A DNA stretch of 64,000 nt from Mycobacterium paraffinicum (GCF_001907675.1 NZ_MPNT01000021.1:1-64000), one strand, 5' to 3'. Counted from the first letter of the stretch, positions 7,414-16,331 are shown. Made by a program: numbers and translations. Notes: generated by a model from the letters alone, not told the origin.

Positions 7414-8456
7414 TGCGAACCGCGACGACGGTCGAGTTGTCCACCGCCGCGGGTGAAACCGCGGCCTTCGTCGTCGAAGCGGAGAAGCTGGGCCTCGACG
7501 TGTGCTGGGTCGCCGAGGCCTGGGGCTCCGACGCACCCTCGGCGTTGGGCTACCTCGCGGCGCGGACCGAGCGGGTCCTGCTGGGCTCGGGTGTCCTGCA
7601 GGTCGGCGTTCGCTCGCCGGTCATGGTCGCCCAGACCGCCATCACGCTGTCCAACCTGTCGGGTGGGCGTTTCCTGCTCGGGCTGGGCGCGTCCGGCCCG
7701 CAGGTGATCGAGGGCCTGCACGGCGTCTCGTTCAGCCGGCCGCTGGCGCGCATCTCCGAAACGGTCGACATCGTGCGGCAGGTCTTCGCCGGAGGGAAGG
7801 TGTCTTACTCCGGCAATCAATTTCAGATTCCGCTGCCCGGCGGCGAGGGGGTGCCGATGCGGCTGTCGACGCGGGCCGAGCACCCCATCCCGATCTACCT
7901 GGCCGCCCTGTCACCGGCGATGCTGCGGCTGACCGGTCGGACCGCCGACGGCTGGCTGGGCACCAGCTTCGTGCCGGAGGGCGCCGGCGACGCGTACTTC
8001 TCGCACCTGGACGAAGGCCTCGCCGCGGCCGGCCGCTCGCGGGCCGACGTCGACATCTGCCAGGGCGCCGAAGTCGCCTTCGCCTCCGACGAGGAGGAAC
8101 TGCGCGGCCTGGTCGCGGGCCGCAAGAAGGACCTCGCCTTCAGCCTGGGCGGCATGGGCTCCTCCAGCACGAACTACTACAACCAGGCCTACAGCCGGCA
8201 AGGCTGGGCCGACATCGCCGCCGAGGTACGCGAGCGCTGGCAGCGGGGCGACCGCGACGGCGCCGCCGCACTGGTCACCGACGAGATGGTGTTGGCCACC
8301 GCGCTGATCGGCACCGAGGAGATGGTTCGCGCCCGGCTCACCGTGTGGCGGGATGCCGGGGTGAACACCGTGCGGCTGTATCCGGCCGGTGACACGGTGG
8401 AGGCGAAGCTTCGCACGCTCGGCCGGGCCATCGAGCTGGTCGCCGAGGTCGGCTGA
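7413..8456 (+). CDS. LLM-class flavin/F420-dependent oxidoreductase
   Basis: A 347-residue single-domain luciferase-like TIM barrel. Visible family features are the N-terminal EAEKLGLDVCWVAEAWG, the GSGVLQVGVRSPVMVAQTA segment, GGRFLLGLGASGPQ and a late GTEEMVRARLTVWRDAGV. In mycobacteria most members use coenzyme F420 to oxidise or reduce alcohols, ketones or alkenes; the substrate cannot be read from sequence. It is translationally coupled to the SRPBCC gene. The region after it (8457-8527) holds nothing recognisable. Confidence 0.85.
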   Translation: MRTATTVELSTAAGETAAFVVEAEKLGLDVCWVAEAWGSDAPSALGYLAARTERVLLGSGVLQVGVRSPVMVAQTAITLSNLSGGRFLLGLGASGPQVIEGLHGVSFSRPLARISETVDIVRQVFAGGKVSYSGNQFQIPLPGGEGVPMRLSTRAEHPIPIYLAALSPAMLRLTGRTADGWLGTSFVPEGAGDAYFSHLDEGLAAAGRSRADVDICQGAEVAFASDEEELRGLVAGRKKDLAFSLGGMGSSSTNYYNQAYSRQGWADIAAEVRERWQRGDRDGAAALVTDEMVLATALIGTEEMVRARLTVWRDAGVNTVRLYPAGDTVEAKLRTLGRAIELVAEVG

Positions 8457-8527
8457 ACCTCGACTGTGGGGGCTTTGGACGGATTCACAGCGGTTGTCGT
8501 GCCGAGGCCGCACGCTCGGGCGGGTCG

Positions 8528-9640
8528 TTAGCGAAGGGCCGTAGGCGCGTCGGTCGTCTTGACCAGTCGCACCTGCGGACGCTCCGGCACTCCGTCGGCC
8601 AGGAACCACCGGAAGGCGAGGTTGCCGCGCGGATAGTCCAGCGTGGTCAGCGAATTCGGGTGTGCCGTCATCGTGCGGGACAGGACGATCGTCACCGTGC
8701 CGTCGCTGTTGAGCGCGGCGCTGTGGCCGTTGATCGAGCAGCGGGCATCGGCCGCGCCGAACGTGGCCATGAATTGGTTCCACACCACCAGATTCCAGAA
8801 CCTGCATGTCGGAGGGCGGTGCGTGATGATCAGCGCCTCGTCCTCATCGAGCACGAAGCTGCCGTAGGAATAGCAGGCGTCGCGCGCCGACCAACCGAAG
8901 TTGGCGTCGGGTACCTGGTACGGATCGGCGAAAGCATTCGCCGCGTGCGCGGTTTCGTGTCCGAGGGCATGTTGGTCGTCCACCCGCGTCCCGACGGCCA
9001 GCGGCACGATGGCGAACATGGTGCGCAACCAGGTGGTGACCGCCCGTAGGCGTGCGGCGGTCTCCGCGTCGCCGTGCCGAATCGGGTCCGGTTCGTCGAG
9101 CGCCTCGATCCGCCAGGTGACCGGGTGGCCGGTCAGCGGGTCGGCCTGGTAGTCGCGGGTCATCAGCACGGCGGCGCCGGGCGTGGGGCCGAGTTCGAAG
9201 GTGAAGTTGCCGTCGGCATCCATATTGAGGACGTCCAGATCGCTGTCGCGGATTATCGCAACCACCCGGTCCGACCACGCACCCGGCGACGGCTCGTTGT
9301 AGGCGGTCACCGAAAAGTACGCACTGTCACCCTTGTTGCCGCTGATGCGATAGCGGCGCTGCGGATCGACCGGGCAGATGTAGTAGTAGGCGTCGGTGTT
9401 GTCGCCGCCCCAGCGCCGGTCCCGACGGAACGGCGTGTTCACGGCGACGAACTGCGGCCGGCCGGGTTCGGTGAACAGGTAGGTGTCGAAGGCGACGCCG
9501 AGCGTGCTGGCAAGCATGCGGTAACCGTCGGCGACGTGCCGGTCGTCGACCACCGCGCGGTCGCCGTCCAGGAAAGAGCGGTCAAGGGTGCCCAGGGTGG
9601 CGAGCAGCTCCTGCCAGGCGGCCGTCGTTTCGTGCGTCAT
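8528..9640 (-). CDS. DUF1214 domain protein
   Basis: A 370-residue protein matching the DUF1214 type, with GNKGDSAYFSVTAYNEP in the middle and a C-terminal region with RFWNLVVWNQFM, LNSDGTVTIVLSR and GNLAFRWFLADG. Family members are widespread in mycobacteria and have no established activity. There is no signal peptide. It starts at the ATG at 9640, overlapping the stop of the upstream TetR gene by 4 bases (ATGA), so the regulator and this protein are made from one message. An in-frame upstream ATG at 9685 lies within the TetR gene. Confidence 0.8.
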   Translation of the reverse strand: MTHETTAAWQELLATLGTLDRSFLDGDRAVVDDRHVADGYRMLASTLGVAFDTYLFTEPGRPQFVAVNTPFRRDRRWGGDNTDAYYYICPVDPQRRYRISGNKGDSAYFSVTAYNEPSPGAWSDRVVAIIRDSDLDVLNMDADGNFTFELGPTPGAAVLMTRDYQADPLTGHPVTWRIEALDEPDPIRHGDAETAARLRAVTTWLRTMFAIVPLAVGTRVDDQHALGHETAHAANAFADPYQVPDANFGWSARDACYSYGSFVLDEDEALIITHRPPTCRFWNLVVWNQFMATFGAADARCSINGHSAALNSDGTVTIVLSRTMTAHPNSLTTLDYPRGNLAFRWFLADGVPERPQVRLVKTTDAPTALR

Positions 9641-10212
9641 GCGCGGATTCCCTTCAGGAGCAACGTGGTTGTGCGATCGATCCACCCGTCGTCGAGTTCC
9701 GCGACGCGGGTGAGCAGGCCCATCAGCGTGATGCCGGCGATGGCATCCGTGAGTTCGGTGGCGGTCACGTCGGGCCGGACCTCGCCGCGGCGCGCGGCCC
9801 GGTCCAGCAACTCGGCGAGGCCGCCGCCGATGACGCCGGCGAACCGCTCCAGCAGCGCCGAATGCAGGGTCGGGTCGGAGGCCATCTCGCCCACCAGCCC
9901 GGGCAGGGCGGCCCTGGCGGCCGGAGTCGTCAGGAAAAGCATTGCGCGACGGACCATTTCGCGCAGGTCCTCGGGCAGCGACCCGGTATCGGGCAGCTCG
10001 GTGGCGGAGCCGATGGGGAACACCGCCTCGTGTACCAGGTGCGCCTTGCTGGGCCAGCGGCGGTAGATGGCGGGCTTGCTGGTGCCGGCGCGTTCGGCGA
10101 TCGCGGAAACCAACAGCCCGGCGTAGCCGGTCTCGGTGAGCAGTTCCACCGTCGCGCTGAGCACCGCGCCGTCGATGCGTGGGTCACGAGGCCGGCCAAA
10201 ATCCACTACCAT
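9637..10212 (-). CDS. TetR family regulator
   Basis: 191 residues. The DNA-binding domain is at 10-55 with LLVSAIAERAGTSKPAIYRRWPSKAHL, and a TetR_C-type domain follows (LPGLVGEMASDPTLHSALLERF). The N-terminus MVVDFGRPRDP is typical for this subgroup. Only 28 bases separate its start from the divergent sulfotransferase gene, and an imperfect palindrome sits there, so it probably controls both directions. It is coupled to the DUF1214 gene. Confidence 0.87.
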   Translation of the reverse strand: MVVDFGRPRDPRIDGAVLSATVELLTETGYAGLLVSAIAERAGTSKPAIYRRWPSKAHLVHEAVFPIGSATELPDTGSLPEDLREMVRRAMLFLTTPAARAALPGLVGEMASDPTLHSALLERFAGVIGGGLAELLDRAARRGEVRPDVTATELTDAIAGITLMGLLTRVAELDDGWIDRTTTLLLKGIRA

Positions 10213-10225
10213 TACGAAACCGAGA

Positions 10226-10239
10226 GTAACATAAGTCAC
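10226..10239. promoter_or_regulatory. Imperfect palindrome between TetR and sulfotransferase genes
   Basis: GTAACATAAGTCAC is self-complementary at 10 of 14 positions, lies between the two divergent starts (10212 and 10241), and is a candidate TetR operator. Confidence 0.4.
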
Positions 10240-10240
10240 C

Positions 10241-11476
10241 GTGACCGATGTCGTTCGCCTCGATGACCTCGCCCGGCCCCGCTTCAGCCCCGAGGCCCAG
10301 CAACTCCTCGACATGATGGCCTCGCTGGCGCCGGACTGCCCGCTGGACGCCGACGCGCTGCACGCCAGGGCCGCCGCGGACACCGGCCTGCACGATTTCG
10401 GCCCGCCGGACTATCGCGAGCGGCTCGGCGTCTTACTCGCCGCGCTGCGCGACATCGACGGCCGCCACGACGCGGGGACGGTGAATTTCTACGGCCAACT
10501 GCTGCAACTGCTGAAGAACCGGCTGTTGTTGACCGACCTGTTGCGGCGGCATCCCGAGATCGACGACATCGAGCTGCGGCCGCCGGTGGTGATCGCCGGG
10601 CTGCCCCGCACCGGCACCACCCACCTGCACAACCTGCTGGCGGCCCCGGCCACCTTCCGCACAATGCCGTACTGGGAAAGCGTCGAACCGTTCCCGCTGC
10701 CGGCCGAGGCCGGGATCGAGCCGGATCCGCGGCGGGCGCGGATGGATGTCGCGGTGGGCGTGATCAACACCGTGATGCCCCATTTCCCGCTGATGCACGA
10801 GATGACGACCGACCACGTCCACGAAGAGATCCAGCTGCTGGCCAACGACTTTTCGACCATGCTCTTCGAGACGCTGGCCCACGTGCCGCGCTGGCGCGAC
10901 TACTACCAGACCCACGACCAGACGCCGCATTACGAATACTTGGCCCGGCAACTCAAGGCCATGCAGTTCCTGCGCGGGGGCAGGCGCTGGCTGCTCAAGT
11001 CGCCTCAGCATCTCGAGCAGGTGCCGGTGCTCGATCGCGTCTTCCCCGGCAGCATAGTGGTTTTCACCCACCGTGACCCGGTTCCGGTGGCGCTGTCGAT
11101 GATCGCGATGATCACCTACTCGGCGCGCATGCACCGCGCGCCGGTCCCCGTGGAGGAGATCGCGGCATCGTGGATCGACCGTCTGGACGACATGCTGACC
11201 GCGCTCGTCCGCGATCGCGACACCATCGGCCCGGAACGCTCGGTCGACGTCCGGTTCGACGACTTCATGGCCGACGAAACCGGCGTCGCCGACCGGGTGT
11301 ACGCGCTGGCCGGCGAGCCGTTCGGCGACGAAGCCAGGACGGCGATCGGCGAGTACCTCGCGGGCCATCGGCGCGGCCGGCTGGGGAACGTCGCGACATC
11401 CTGCGCGATGTTCGGGTTGGACGAGGCGGATTTACGCGCCCGCTTCGCGCCGTATGTCGAACGGTTTCTGGCCTAA
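10241..11476 (+). CDS. Sulfotransferase family protein
   Basis: A 411-residue protein with both PAPS-binding signatures of the bacterial Sulfotransfer_3 group: the 5'-phosphosulfate loop GLPRTGTTHLHNLL at about 120 and the 3'-phosphate strand VFTHRDPVPVALSM at about 275. It would move a sulfuryl group from PAPS to a hydroxyl on a lipid or sterol-like acceptor. Mycobacteria carry many such paralogues, mostly without known acceptors. The start is the GTG at 10241. It is not present beside ephF in M. tuberculosis. Confidence 0.85.
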   Translation: MTDVVRLDDLARPRFSPEAQQLLDMMASLAPDCPLDADALHARAAADTGLHDFGPPDYRERLGVLLAALRDIDGRHDAGTVNFYGQLLQLLKNRLLLTDLLRRHPEIDDIELRPPVVIAGLPRTGTTHLHNLLAAPATFRTMPYWESVEPFPLPAEAGIEPDPRRARMDVAVGVINTVMPHFPLMHEMTTDHVHEEIQLLANDFSTMLFETLAHVPRWRDYYQTHDQTPHYEYLARQLKAMQFLRGGRRWLLKSPQHLEQVPVLDRVFPGSIVVFTHRDPVPVALSMIAMITYSARMHRAPVPVEEIAASWIDRLDDMLTALVRDRDTIGPERSVDVRFDDFMADETGVADRVYALAGEPFGDEARTAIGEYLAGHRRGRLGNVATSCAMFGLDEADLRARFAPYVERFLA

Positions 11477-11505
11477 CCCGCGGCGGGCGGCTACCTTCTC
11501 AATTC

Positions 11506-12396
11506 ATGGTCACTATGCCCGCGCTGGACGGTGTCGAACACAGGTATGTGGAGCTCGGAGATGGGGTGACGATCCACGTCGCGGACGCCGGTCCGGCCGA
11601 GGGGCCGGCGGTGATGCTGGTGCACGGATTCCCCCAGAACTGGTGGGAATGGCACAACCTCATCGGGCCGCTGGCCGCCGACGGCTATCGGGTGCTGTGC
11701 CCCGACCTGCGCGGCGCCGGCTGGAGCTCGGCGCCACGCTCGAGTTACACCAAGACCGAGATGGCCGACGATCTGGCGGCCGTCCTGGATCGCCTCGGCG
11801 TGGCGACGGTCAAGCTCGTCGCCCACGACTGGGGCGGCCCGGCCGCGTTCATCATGATGCTGCGTCACCCCGAAAAAGTGAGCGGGTTCTTCGGGATCAA
11901 CACGGTGGCGCCGTGGGTGAAGCGCGATCTGCGTGCGGTGGGCAACATTTGGCGGCTCTGGTATCAAATCCCGATCTCGTTGCCGGTGGTCGGGCCACGG
12001 ATGATCGGCAATCTCAGCTCGCGGACAAGCCGCCTGCTCGGGTCATGGGTGGGTGGCGGCTTCGCACTGCCCGAGGAGGACCTGCGCATCTACGCCGAAT
12101 GCATGCGCCAGCCCGGCCACGCGGAAGCCGGCTCCCGCTGGTATCGCAGCTTTCAGACCGGGGAGATGCTGCGTTGGATGCGCGGCGAGTACGCCGACGC
12201 GCGCGTCGAGGTGCCGGTTCGCTGGCTGACCGGCACCCAAGACCCGGTGATCACGCCCGACCTCACCGACGGATATGCCGACCACATCAGCGATTTCAAG
12301 GTGGAGCTGGTCGACGGCGTCGGCCACTGGATCATCGACCAGCGCCCGGAGCTGGTGCTCGACCGGGTTCGGACCTTCCTGCGCGGCGAAGGGTAA
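11506..12396 (+). CDS. ephF: Epoxide hydrolase EphF (Rv0134 homologue)
   Basis: A 296-residue alpha/beta hydrolase. The oxyanion-hole motif HGFPQNWWEW is at about 38, the nucleophile Asp is in AHDWGGPAA near 107, the acid in GTQDPV and the catalytic His in GVGHW near the C-terminus. Asp as nucleophile marks an epoxide hydrolase or fluoroacetate-dehalogenase-type enzyme; with the syntenic position, EphF is the best call. It would open epoxides on lipids by adding water. TACCTT at 11492-11497 lies 8 bases before the ATG, so the message may be leaderless. It converges on the alcohol dehydrogenase with 3 bases between them. Confidence 0.9.
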   Translation: MVTMPALDGVEHRYVELGDGVTIHVADAGPAEGPAVMLVHGFPQNWWEWHNLIGPLAADGYRVLCPDLRGAGWSSAPRSSYTKTEMADDLAAVLDRLGVATVKLVAHDWGGPAAFIMMLRHPEKVSGFFGINTVAPWVKRDLRAVGNIWRLWYQIPISLPVVGPRMIGNLSSRTSRLLGSWVGGGFALPEEDLRIYAECMRQPGHAEAGSRWYRSFQTGEMLRWMRGEYADARVEVPVRWLTGTQDPVITPDLTDGYADHISDFKVELVDGVGHWIIDQRPELVLDRVRTFLRGEG

Positions 12397-12399
12397 GCG

Positions 12400-13443
12400 T
12401 CAGGGCCGCACCAGAATCCGGATGGGATTGCCGTCCTGGCGCTCGAGCTTCTCGATGCCCTCCGTCAGGTCCTCCAGTGCGACGATATCGCTGATCGACC
12501 TCGAAATATCAAGGCGCCCAGCCGAAACCAACTTCGCCAACGTTTCGATGTCGACGTTGTGATAGCCCAAATGCCCAAGCACCTGCTTGTGGGTCAGCCC
12601 GAACAGCGAGGTGGGGCCGACGGTGGGCGACTCGGCGCTCATCCCGACGCCCACCAGCCGGCCGCCGGGCGTGAGGCAGTCGAGCCCCTGCTCGAACGTC
12701 GCCTTCAGTCCGACGGCGTCGAAGGCCACATCCAGCAGCCGCCCGCCGGTGACTTCCGCGATGCCGTCCCTGAGCCCGTCGTCGCGGGAATCGAAGGCGT
12801 AGTCCGCACCGAGCGCCAGCGCCCGTTCCAGCACCGCGGGATTGATGTCGACGGCGACGATGGGTGCGGCGCCGACCAGCCGTGCGAGCTGAACGATGTG
12901 GGTGCCGACCCCACCCACGCCCCACACGCCGACCGACTCGCCGACGGCAACCTTCCCCGTCCGGACGACGGCCCCGAACGGCGTCGATACCGCGTCGGCC
13001 AGGATCGCGGCCTGCTCCAGCGGGACGTTATCGGGCACCCGCGTCAGGCCCGTCGCTTGCGCCAGGGTGTATTCGGCCCACGCCCCGTCGTAGGCGAACG
13101 CCATCAATTGGATCCGCAGGCAATTGACCACATCGCCGCGCCGGCAGTTCGCGCAGCGTTGGCAGGGCCGGCCGGCGGGAACCACCACGCGGTCACCCTC
13201 GTCCCAGCCGGTCACCTCGGGTCCCAGCTTGGCGATGGTGCCCGACGCCTCGTGGCCCTGGGTCACCACGGGCTGCTGCGCCGGGAAGGTGCCGTTGATG
13301 AGGCTCAGATCCGAGTGGCAGATGCCACAGAAGGCGACCTTGACCAGAACTTCGCCCGGTCCCGGTTCGGGGATCGGAACATCTTCGAGCGCAACCGTTT
13401 TGGTGTCCGCGTAGAAGCGCTCGGCGCGCATCGTCGACGCCAT
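12400..13443 (-). CDS. Zinc-dependent medium-chain alcohol dehydrogenase
   Basis: 347 residues. The catalytic zinc ligands are in GICHSD and QGHEASG; the structural zinc site is complete (CQRCANC and a fourth Cys eight residues on, in VVNC). The Rossmann fold shows GVWGVGGVGTHIVQLA. It should interconvert a primary alcohol and aldehyde with NAD(P). It is the last of three minus-strand genes in the order TetR, Mop, dehydrogenase, lying 3 bases after the Mop gene. Confidence 0.88.
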   Translation of the reverse strand: MASTMRAERFYADTKTVALEDVPIPEPGPGEVLVKVAFCGICHSDLSLINGTFPAQQPVVTQGHEASGTIAKLGPEVTGWDEGDRVVVPAGRPCQRCANCRRGDVVNCLRIQLMAFAYDGAWAEYTLAQATGLTRVPDNVPLEQAAILADAVSTPFGAVVRTGKVAVGESVGVWGVGGVGTHIVQLARLVGAAPIVAVDINPAVLERALALGADYAFDSRDDGLRDGIAEVTGGRLLDVAFDAVGLKATFEQGLDCLTPGGRLVGVGMSAESPTVGPTSLFGLTHKQVLGHLGYHNVDIETLAKLVSAGRLDISRSISDIVALEDLTEGIEKLERQDGNPIRILVRP

Positions 13444-13446
13444 GGG

Positions 13447-13659
13447 CTAGTCGACTCCGATGGTGACTTCCGTTGACTTGATGAATACCGTCGCCGGCTG
13501 CCCGGCCTCGAGCCCGAGCTCGACCGCGGCGTCCTTGGTGACGGAGGACGTGACGATCTGCTCACCGCCGTCGAGCTTGACCTTGACGATCGCCATCACG
13601 CTGCCGAGGTCGACCTCGGTGATGGTCCCTTTGAGTTGGTTCCGGGTCGATAGCCGCAT
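13447..13659 (-). CDS. Mop / TOBE-domain molybdate-binding protein
   Basis: A 70-residue single TOBE domain (MRLSTRNQLKGTITEV at the N-terminus, TSSVTKDAAVELGL in the middle, ATVFIKSTEVTIGV at the end), the full length of a molbindin. These bind molybdate or tungstate as oligomers and buffer it in the cytoplasm. AGAGGA precedes the start. Its pairing with a zinc alcohol dehydrogenase is unexplained; no molybdenum enzyme is visible in this window. Confidence 0.88.
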   Translation of the reverse strand: MRLSTRNQLKGTITEVDLGSVMAIVKVKLDGGEQIVTSSVTKDAAVELGLEAGQPATVFIKSTEVTIGVD

Positions 13660-13697
13660 CGCAAGGTCCTCTGTTCGTTGGTTGTCTGCGATCGACC

Positions 13698-14309
13698 CTA
13701 GTGTCGCGGGCCGAGCAGGGCTATGGAGGCGTCCACGGCCGGCTCCACGATGCCCCGCACCGGTTTTCCGTCTTCGACCGCAAGAGCGGTCAGTTCGCGT
13801 AGCCCGCCGAGCAGGATGACCGCCAACGGGGCGGTCAGCGGAGGCAGCGCGGCCCGCTGGAAGCCGGGGCTGGCGCTGAGGTCGATCAGCAGGCTGGACA
13901 GCAGCTGCAGCCCGCGGCGCTGCACAGGGCGGGCGGCGGCACCGAGCGAGGGCAGCTCCCTAATCCAGCTGAGCGTGATGGCCGGCCGGGATTCGATGTA
14001 GTTGACGTACGCCTCGACCGCCTGGCGGATCTGTCGGTGCCAGTCGGCCTCGGGGTCGACGGCCGCCGCAATGCACTCGCCGAGCCTTTCGATATCGGAG
14101 CCCAGGAGCTCCAGGAAACACTCCTCCTTGCTGGCGAACTGGTCATAGAAGGTGCGCTTGGACGTGCGGGCGTGACGGACCACGTCGGCAACGGTGCTGG
14201 CGCGGTAACCGCGCTCGGCGATCGAGGTGGCGAGGCCGTCGAGCAGCCTCAGCCGGAACGGGTCGCCAAGGACCGCTTCGTCAGCCGTCGCTGTCGCCGC
14301 TGGGGTCAC
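13698..14309 (-). CDS. TetR family regulator (Rv0135c homologue)
   Basis: 203 residues. The helix-turn-helix is at about 35-65 (STVADVVRHARTSKRTFYDQFASKEECF), with an all-helical ligand domain after it. It is divergent from cyp138, and two identical-class palindromes lie between, so it most likely represses the P450 gene and itself. Downstream on the same strand are the Mop and alcohol dehydrogenase genes (38-base gap), which may be in the same message. Confidence 0.88.
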   Translation of the reverse strand: MTPAATATADEAVLGDPFRLRLLDGLATSIAERGYRASTVADVVRHARTSKRTFYDQFASKEECFLELLGSDIERLGECIAAAVDPEADWHRQIRQAVEAYVNYIESRPAITLSWIRELPSLGAAARPVQRRGLQLLSSLLIDLSASPGFQRAALPPLTAPLAVILLGGLRELTALAVEDGKPVRGIVEPAVDASIALLGPRH

Positions 14310-14338
14310 GGCCGGCCCCTTCCGTCACGCACGACCTC

Positions 14339-14368
14339 TTGTCAGAGGTTGGTACCACAGAGTACCGT
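14339..14368 (+). promoter_or_regulatory. Possible cyp138 promoter
   Basis: TTGTCA (14339-14344) and TACCGT (14363-14368) with an 18-base spacer. The first palindromic operator lies between and over these boxes, as expected for repression. Confidence 0.4.
14351..14366. promoter_or_regulatory. TetR operator 1, GGTAC-N6-GTACC
   Basis: Perfect 5-bp inverted arms, 42 bases upstream of the TetR start. It pairs with an identical-arm site 33 bases away, about three helical turns. Confidence 0.7.
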
Positions 14369-14383
14369 ATCCGGAAAGGTTTT

Positions 14384-14399
14384 GGTACACCGCGGTACC
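14384..14399. promoter_or_regulatory. TetR operator 2, GGTAC-N6-GTACC
   Basis: This site has the same arms and spacing as operator 1, with a different spacer sequence, which supports a selected binding site. It lies 40 bases upstream of the cyp138 start. Confidence 0.7.
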
Positions 14400-14400
14400 A

Positions 14401-14416
14401 CCCCCGTTTTCGGGGG
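14401..14416 (+). other. Short GC hairpin in the cyp138 leader
   Basis: CCCCCG-TTTT-CGGGGG forms a perfect 6-bp stem directly after operator 2 and 22 bases before the cyp138 ATG, upstream of its GGGGAG ribosome site. It could stabilise the 5' end of the message. Confidence 0.4.
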
Positions 14417-14438
14417 AAATGATGGGGAGCAGCCCGCC

Positions 14439-15764
14439 ATGAGTGAAGTCGTCACCGCCCCCGCGGCCCCCGCCGCCGTCAGGCTCCCCCCTGCGGCACG
14501 GCTGCCAAAGCTGTTGCAGGGTCTGGGTTTTGCGATCTCACGGCGCGGGATGATTCAGCGCCTGGCCCGTCGGTACGGCGACGTCTTCGCGCTGAATCTG
14601 CCCATGTACGGCGAGGTCGTGGTGGTCGCCGACCCGCAACTGGCCAAGCAGATCTTCACCACCAGCCCCGACGAGCTGGGCAACATCCAGCCCAACCTGA
14701 GCCGGTTGTTCGGCTCGGGGTCCGTGTTCGCGCTCGACGGGGAGGACCATCGCCGGCGCCGCCGGTTGTTGGCGCCCCCGTTCCACGGCAAGAGCATGAA
14801 GAACTACGAGTCGATCATCGAAGAAGAGACGCTGCGCGAGACCGCCGGCTGGCCGGAGGGCGAGGCGTTCGCGACGCTGCCGTCGATGATGCGCATCACG
14901 CTCAACGCCATCCTGCGCGCTGTCTTCGGGGCCGAAGGCGCCGAGCTCGACGAGCTGCGCCGCCTCATCCCGCCGTGGGTCACGCTGGGCTCGCGGATGG
15001 CGACGATGCCCAAACCGCGCCGCAGTTACGGGCGCTTCACCCCATGGGGGCGCCTGGACGAGTGGCGCCGCCGGTATGACGCCGTCATCGACCGGCTAAT
15101 CGAAGCCGAGCGGGCCGATCCGAACTTCGACGAGCGCAGCGACGTGCTCGCGCTGATGTTGCGCAGCACCTACGACGACGGTTCGGTCATGTCACGCAAG
15201 GACATTGGCGACGAACTGCTCACGCTGCTGGCCGCCGGTCATGAAACCACGGCGTCCACGCTGGGCTGGGCATTCGAGCGGCTGACGCGGCACCCGGACG
15301 TGCTGGCCGCCTTGGTCGAAGAGGCCGACGGCGACGGCCAGGAGTTGCGTCAGGCGACCATCCTGGAAGTCCAGCGGGCCCGGACGGTGATCGATTTCGC
15401 CGCCCGGCGCGTCTACCCCCCGCGTTACCGGCTCGGGGAGTGGGTCCTTCCCCGCGGCAAGTCGATCCTGGTGAGCATCGCGCAGATCCACGAAAACCCC
15501 GACGTCTTCCCGAATCCGGAGCGCTTCGACCCGCAACGGTACATCGGGACCAAGCCGTCGGCCTTCGCGTGGATCCCGTTCGGCGGTGGCACCCGCCGCT
15601 GCGTGGGGGCGGCGTTCGCCAACATGGAGATGGACGTCGTGCTGCGAACGGTGTTGCGGCACTTCACCATCGAGACCACGACGGCGCCCGGGGAGCGGTG
15701 GCACGGTCGCGGCGTCGCCTACACACCCAAAGACGGCGGCCGTATCGTGGTGCACCGGCGCTGA
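14439..15764 (+). CDS. cyp138: Cytochrome P450 CYP138 (Rv0136 homologue)
   Basis: 441 residues, the length I recall for Rv0136. The I-helix oxygen-binding motif is AAGHETTAS near 267, the K-helix ExxR is in ILEVQRARTV, and the haem loop is FGGGTRRCVGAAF with the proximal ligand C388. The substrate of CYP138 is not established to my knowledge. An Ala/Pro-rich N-terminus precedes the fold, without a membrane anchor. Its promoter region holds two TetR palindromes shared with the divergent regulator. Confidence 0.92.
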   Translation: MSEVVTAPAAPAAVRLPPAARLPKLLQGLGFAISRRGMIQRLARRYGDVFALNLPMYGEVVVVADPQLAKQIFTTSPDELGNIQPNLSRLFGSGSVFALDGEDHRRRRRLLAPPFHGKSMKNYESIIEEETLRETAGWPEGEAFATLPSMMRITLNAILRAVFGAEGAELDELRRLIPPWVTLGSRMATMPKPRRSYGRFTPWGRLDEWRRRYDAVIDRLIEAERADPNFDERSDVLALMLRSTYDDGSVMSRKDIGDELLTLLAAGHETTASTLGWAFERLTRHPDVLAALVEEADGDGQELRQATILEVQRARTVIDFAARRVYPPRYRLGEWVLPRGKSILVSIAQIHENPDVFPNPERFDPQRYIGTKPSAFAWIPFGGGTRRCVGAAFANMEMDVVLRTVLRHFTIETTTAPGERWHGRGVAYTPKDGGRIVVHRR

Positions 15765-15775
15765 GCCGGGCCCGC

Positions 15776-16288
15776 CTACTGGCCCGCGGTGGCCCGCCGC
15801 GGCAGTTTCCAGCCCGGGCGGATGTAGTGGCAGGTGTACCCGTTCGGGTAGTGCTGCAGGTAGTCCTGGTGCTCGGGCTCGGCCTCCCAGAAGTCTCCAG
15901 CGGGGCTGACTTCGGTCACGACCTTGCCGGGCCACAGCCCGGACGCGTCGACGTCGGCGATGGTGTCCAGCGCGATGCGCTTCTGCTCCTCGTCGAGGTA
16001 GAAGATGGCCGAACGGTAACTGGCTCCACGGTCGTTGCCCTGCCGGTCCTTCGTTGTCGGATCGTGGATCTGGAAGAAGAACTCGAGCATGGTGCGGTAG
16101 TCGGTGACCGCCGGGTCGTACACGATCTCGATGGCCTCGGCGTGCGTGCCGTGGTTGCGGTAGGTCGCATTGGGGACGTCACCGCCGGTGTAACCGACCC
16201 GCGTCGAAACCACACCCGGCTGTTTGCGGATGAGTTCTTGCATGCCCCAGAAACAGCCGCCGGCAAGTATCGCTTTTTCGGTTGCCAT
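15776..16288 (-). CDS. msrA: Peptide methionine sulfoxide reductase A (Rv0137c homologue)
   Basis: 170 residues. The catalytic motif GGCFWG with C12 is near the N-terminus, and the fold residues [19 protein letters not shown] and [12 protein letters not shown] are typical of MsrA. It repairs S-methionine sulfoxide in proteins using thioredoxin. GGAGG sits 6-10 bases before the ATG. It is divergent from the Rv0138 homologue as in M. tuberculosis. Confidence 0.94.
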   Translation of the reverse strand: MATEKAILAGGCFWGMQELIRKQPGVVSTRVGYTGGDVPNATYRNHGTHAEAIEIVYDPAVTDYRTMLEFFFQIHDPTTKDRQGNDRGASYRSAIFYLDEEQKRIALDTIADVDASGLWPGKVVTEVSPAGDFWEAEPEHQDYLQHYPNGYTCHYIRPGWKLPRRATAGQ

Positions 16289-16325
16289 TGCTCGTCCTCC
16301 TAACCGGCCACGATGCCGCCCAGGC

Positions 16326-16331
16326 TACACT
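16326..16331 (+). promoter_or_regulatory. -10 box TACACT ahead of a leaderless short frame
   Basis: TACACT fits TANNNT and ends 7 bases before the ATG at 16338, placing the transcription start on that codon. Confidence 0.5.

Noticed and set aside
13447..13659. Mop protein as evidence for a molybdenum enzyme operon
   Set aside because: No molybdopterin enzyme, cofactor gene or modABC transporter is present in the window.
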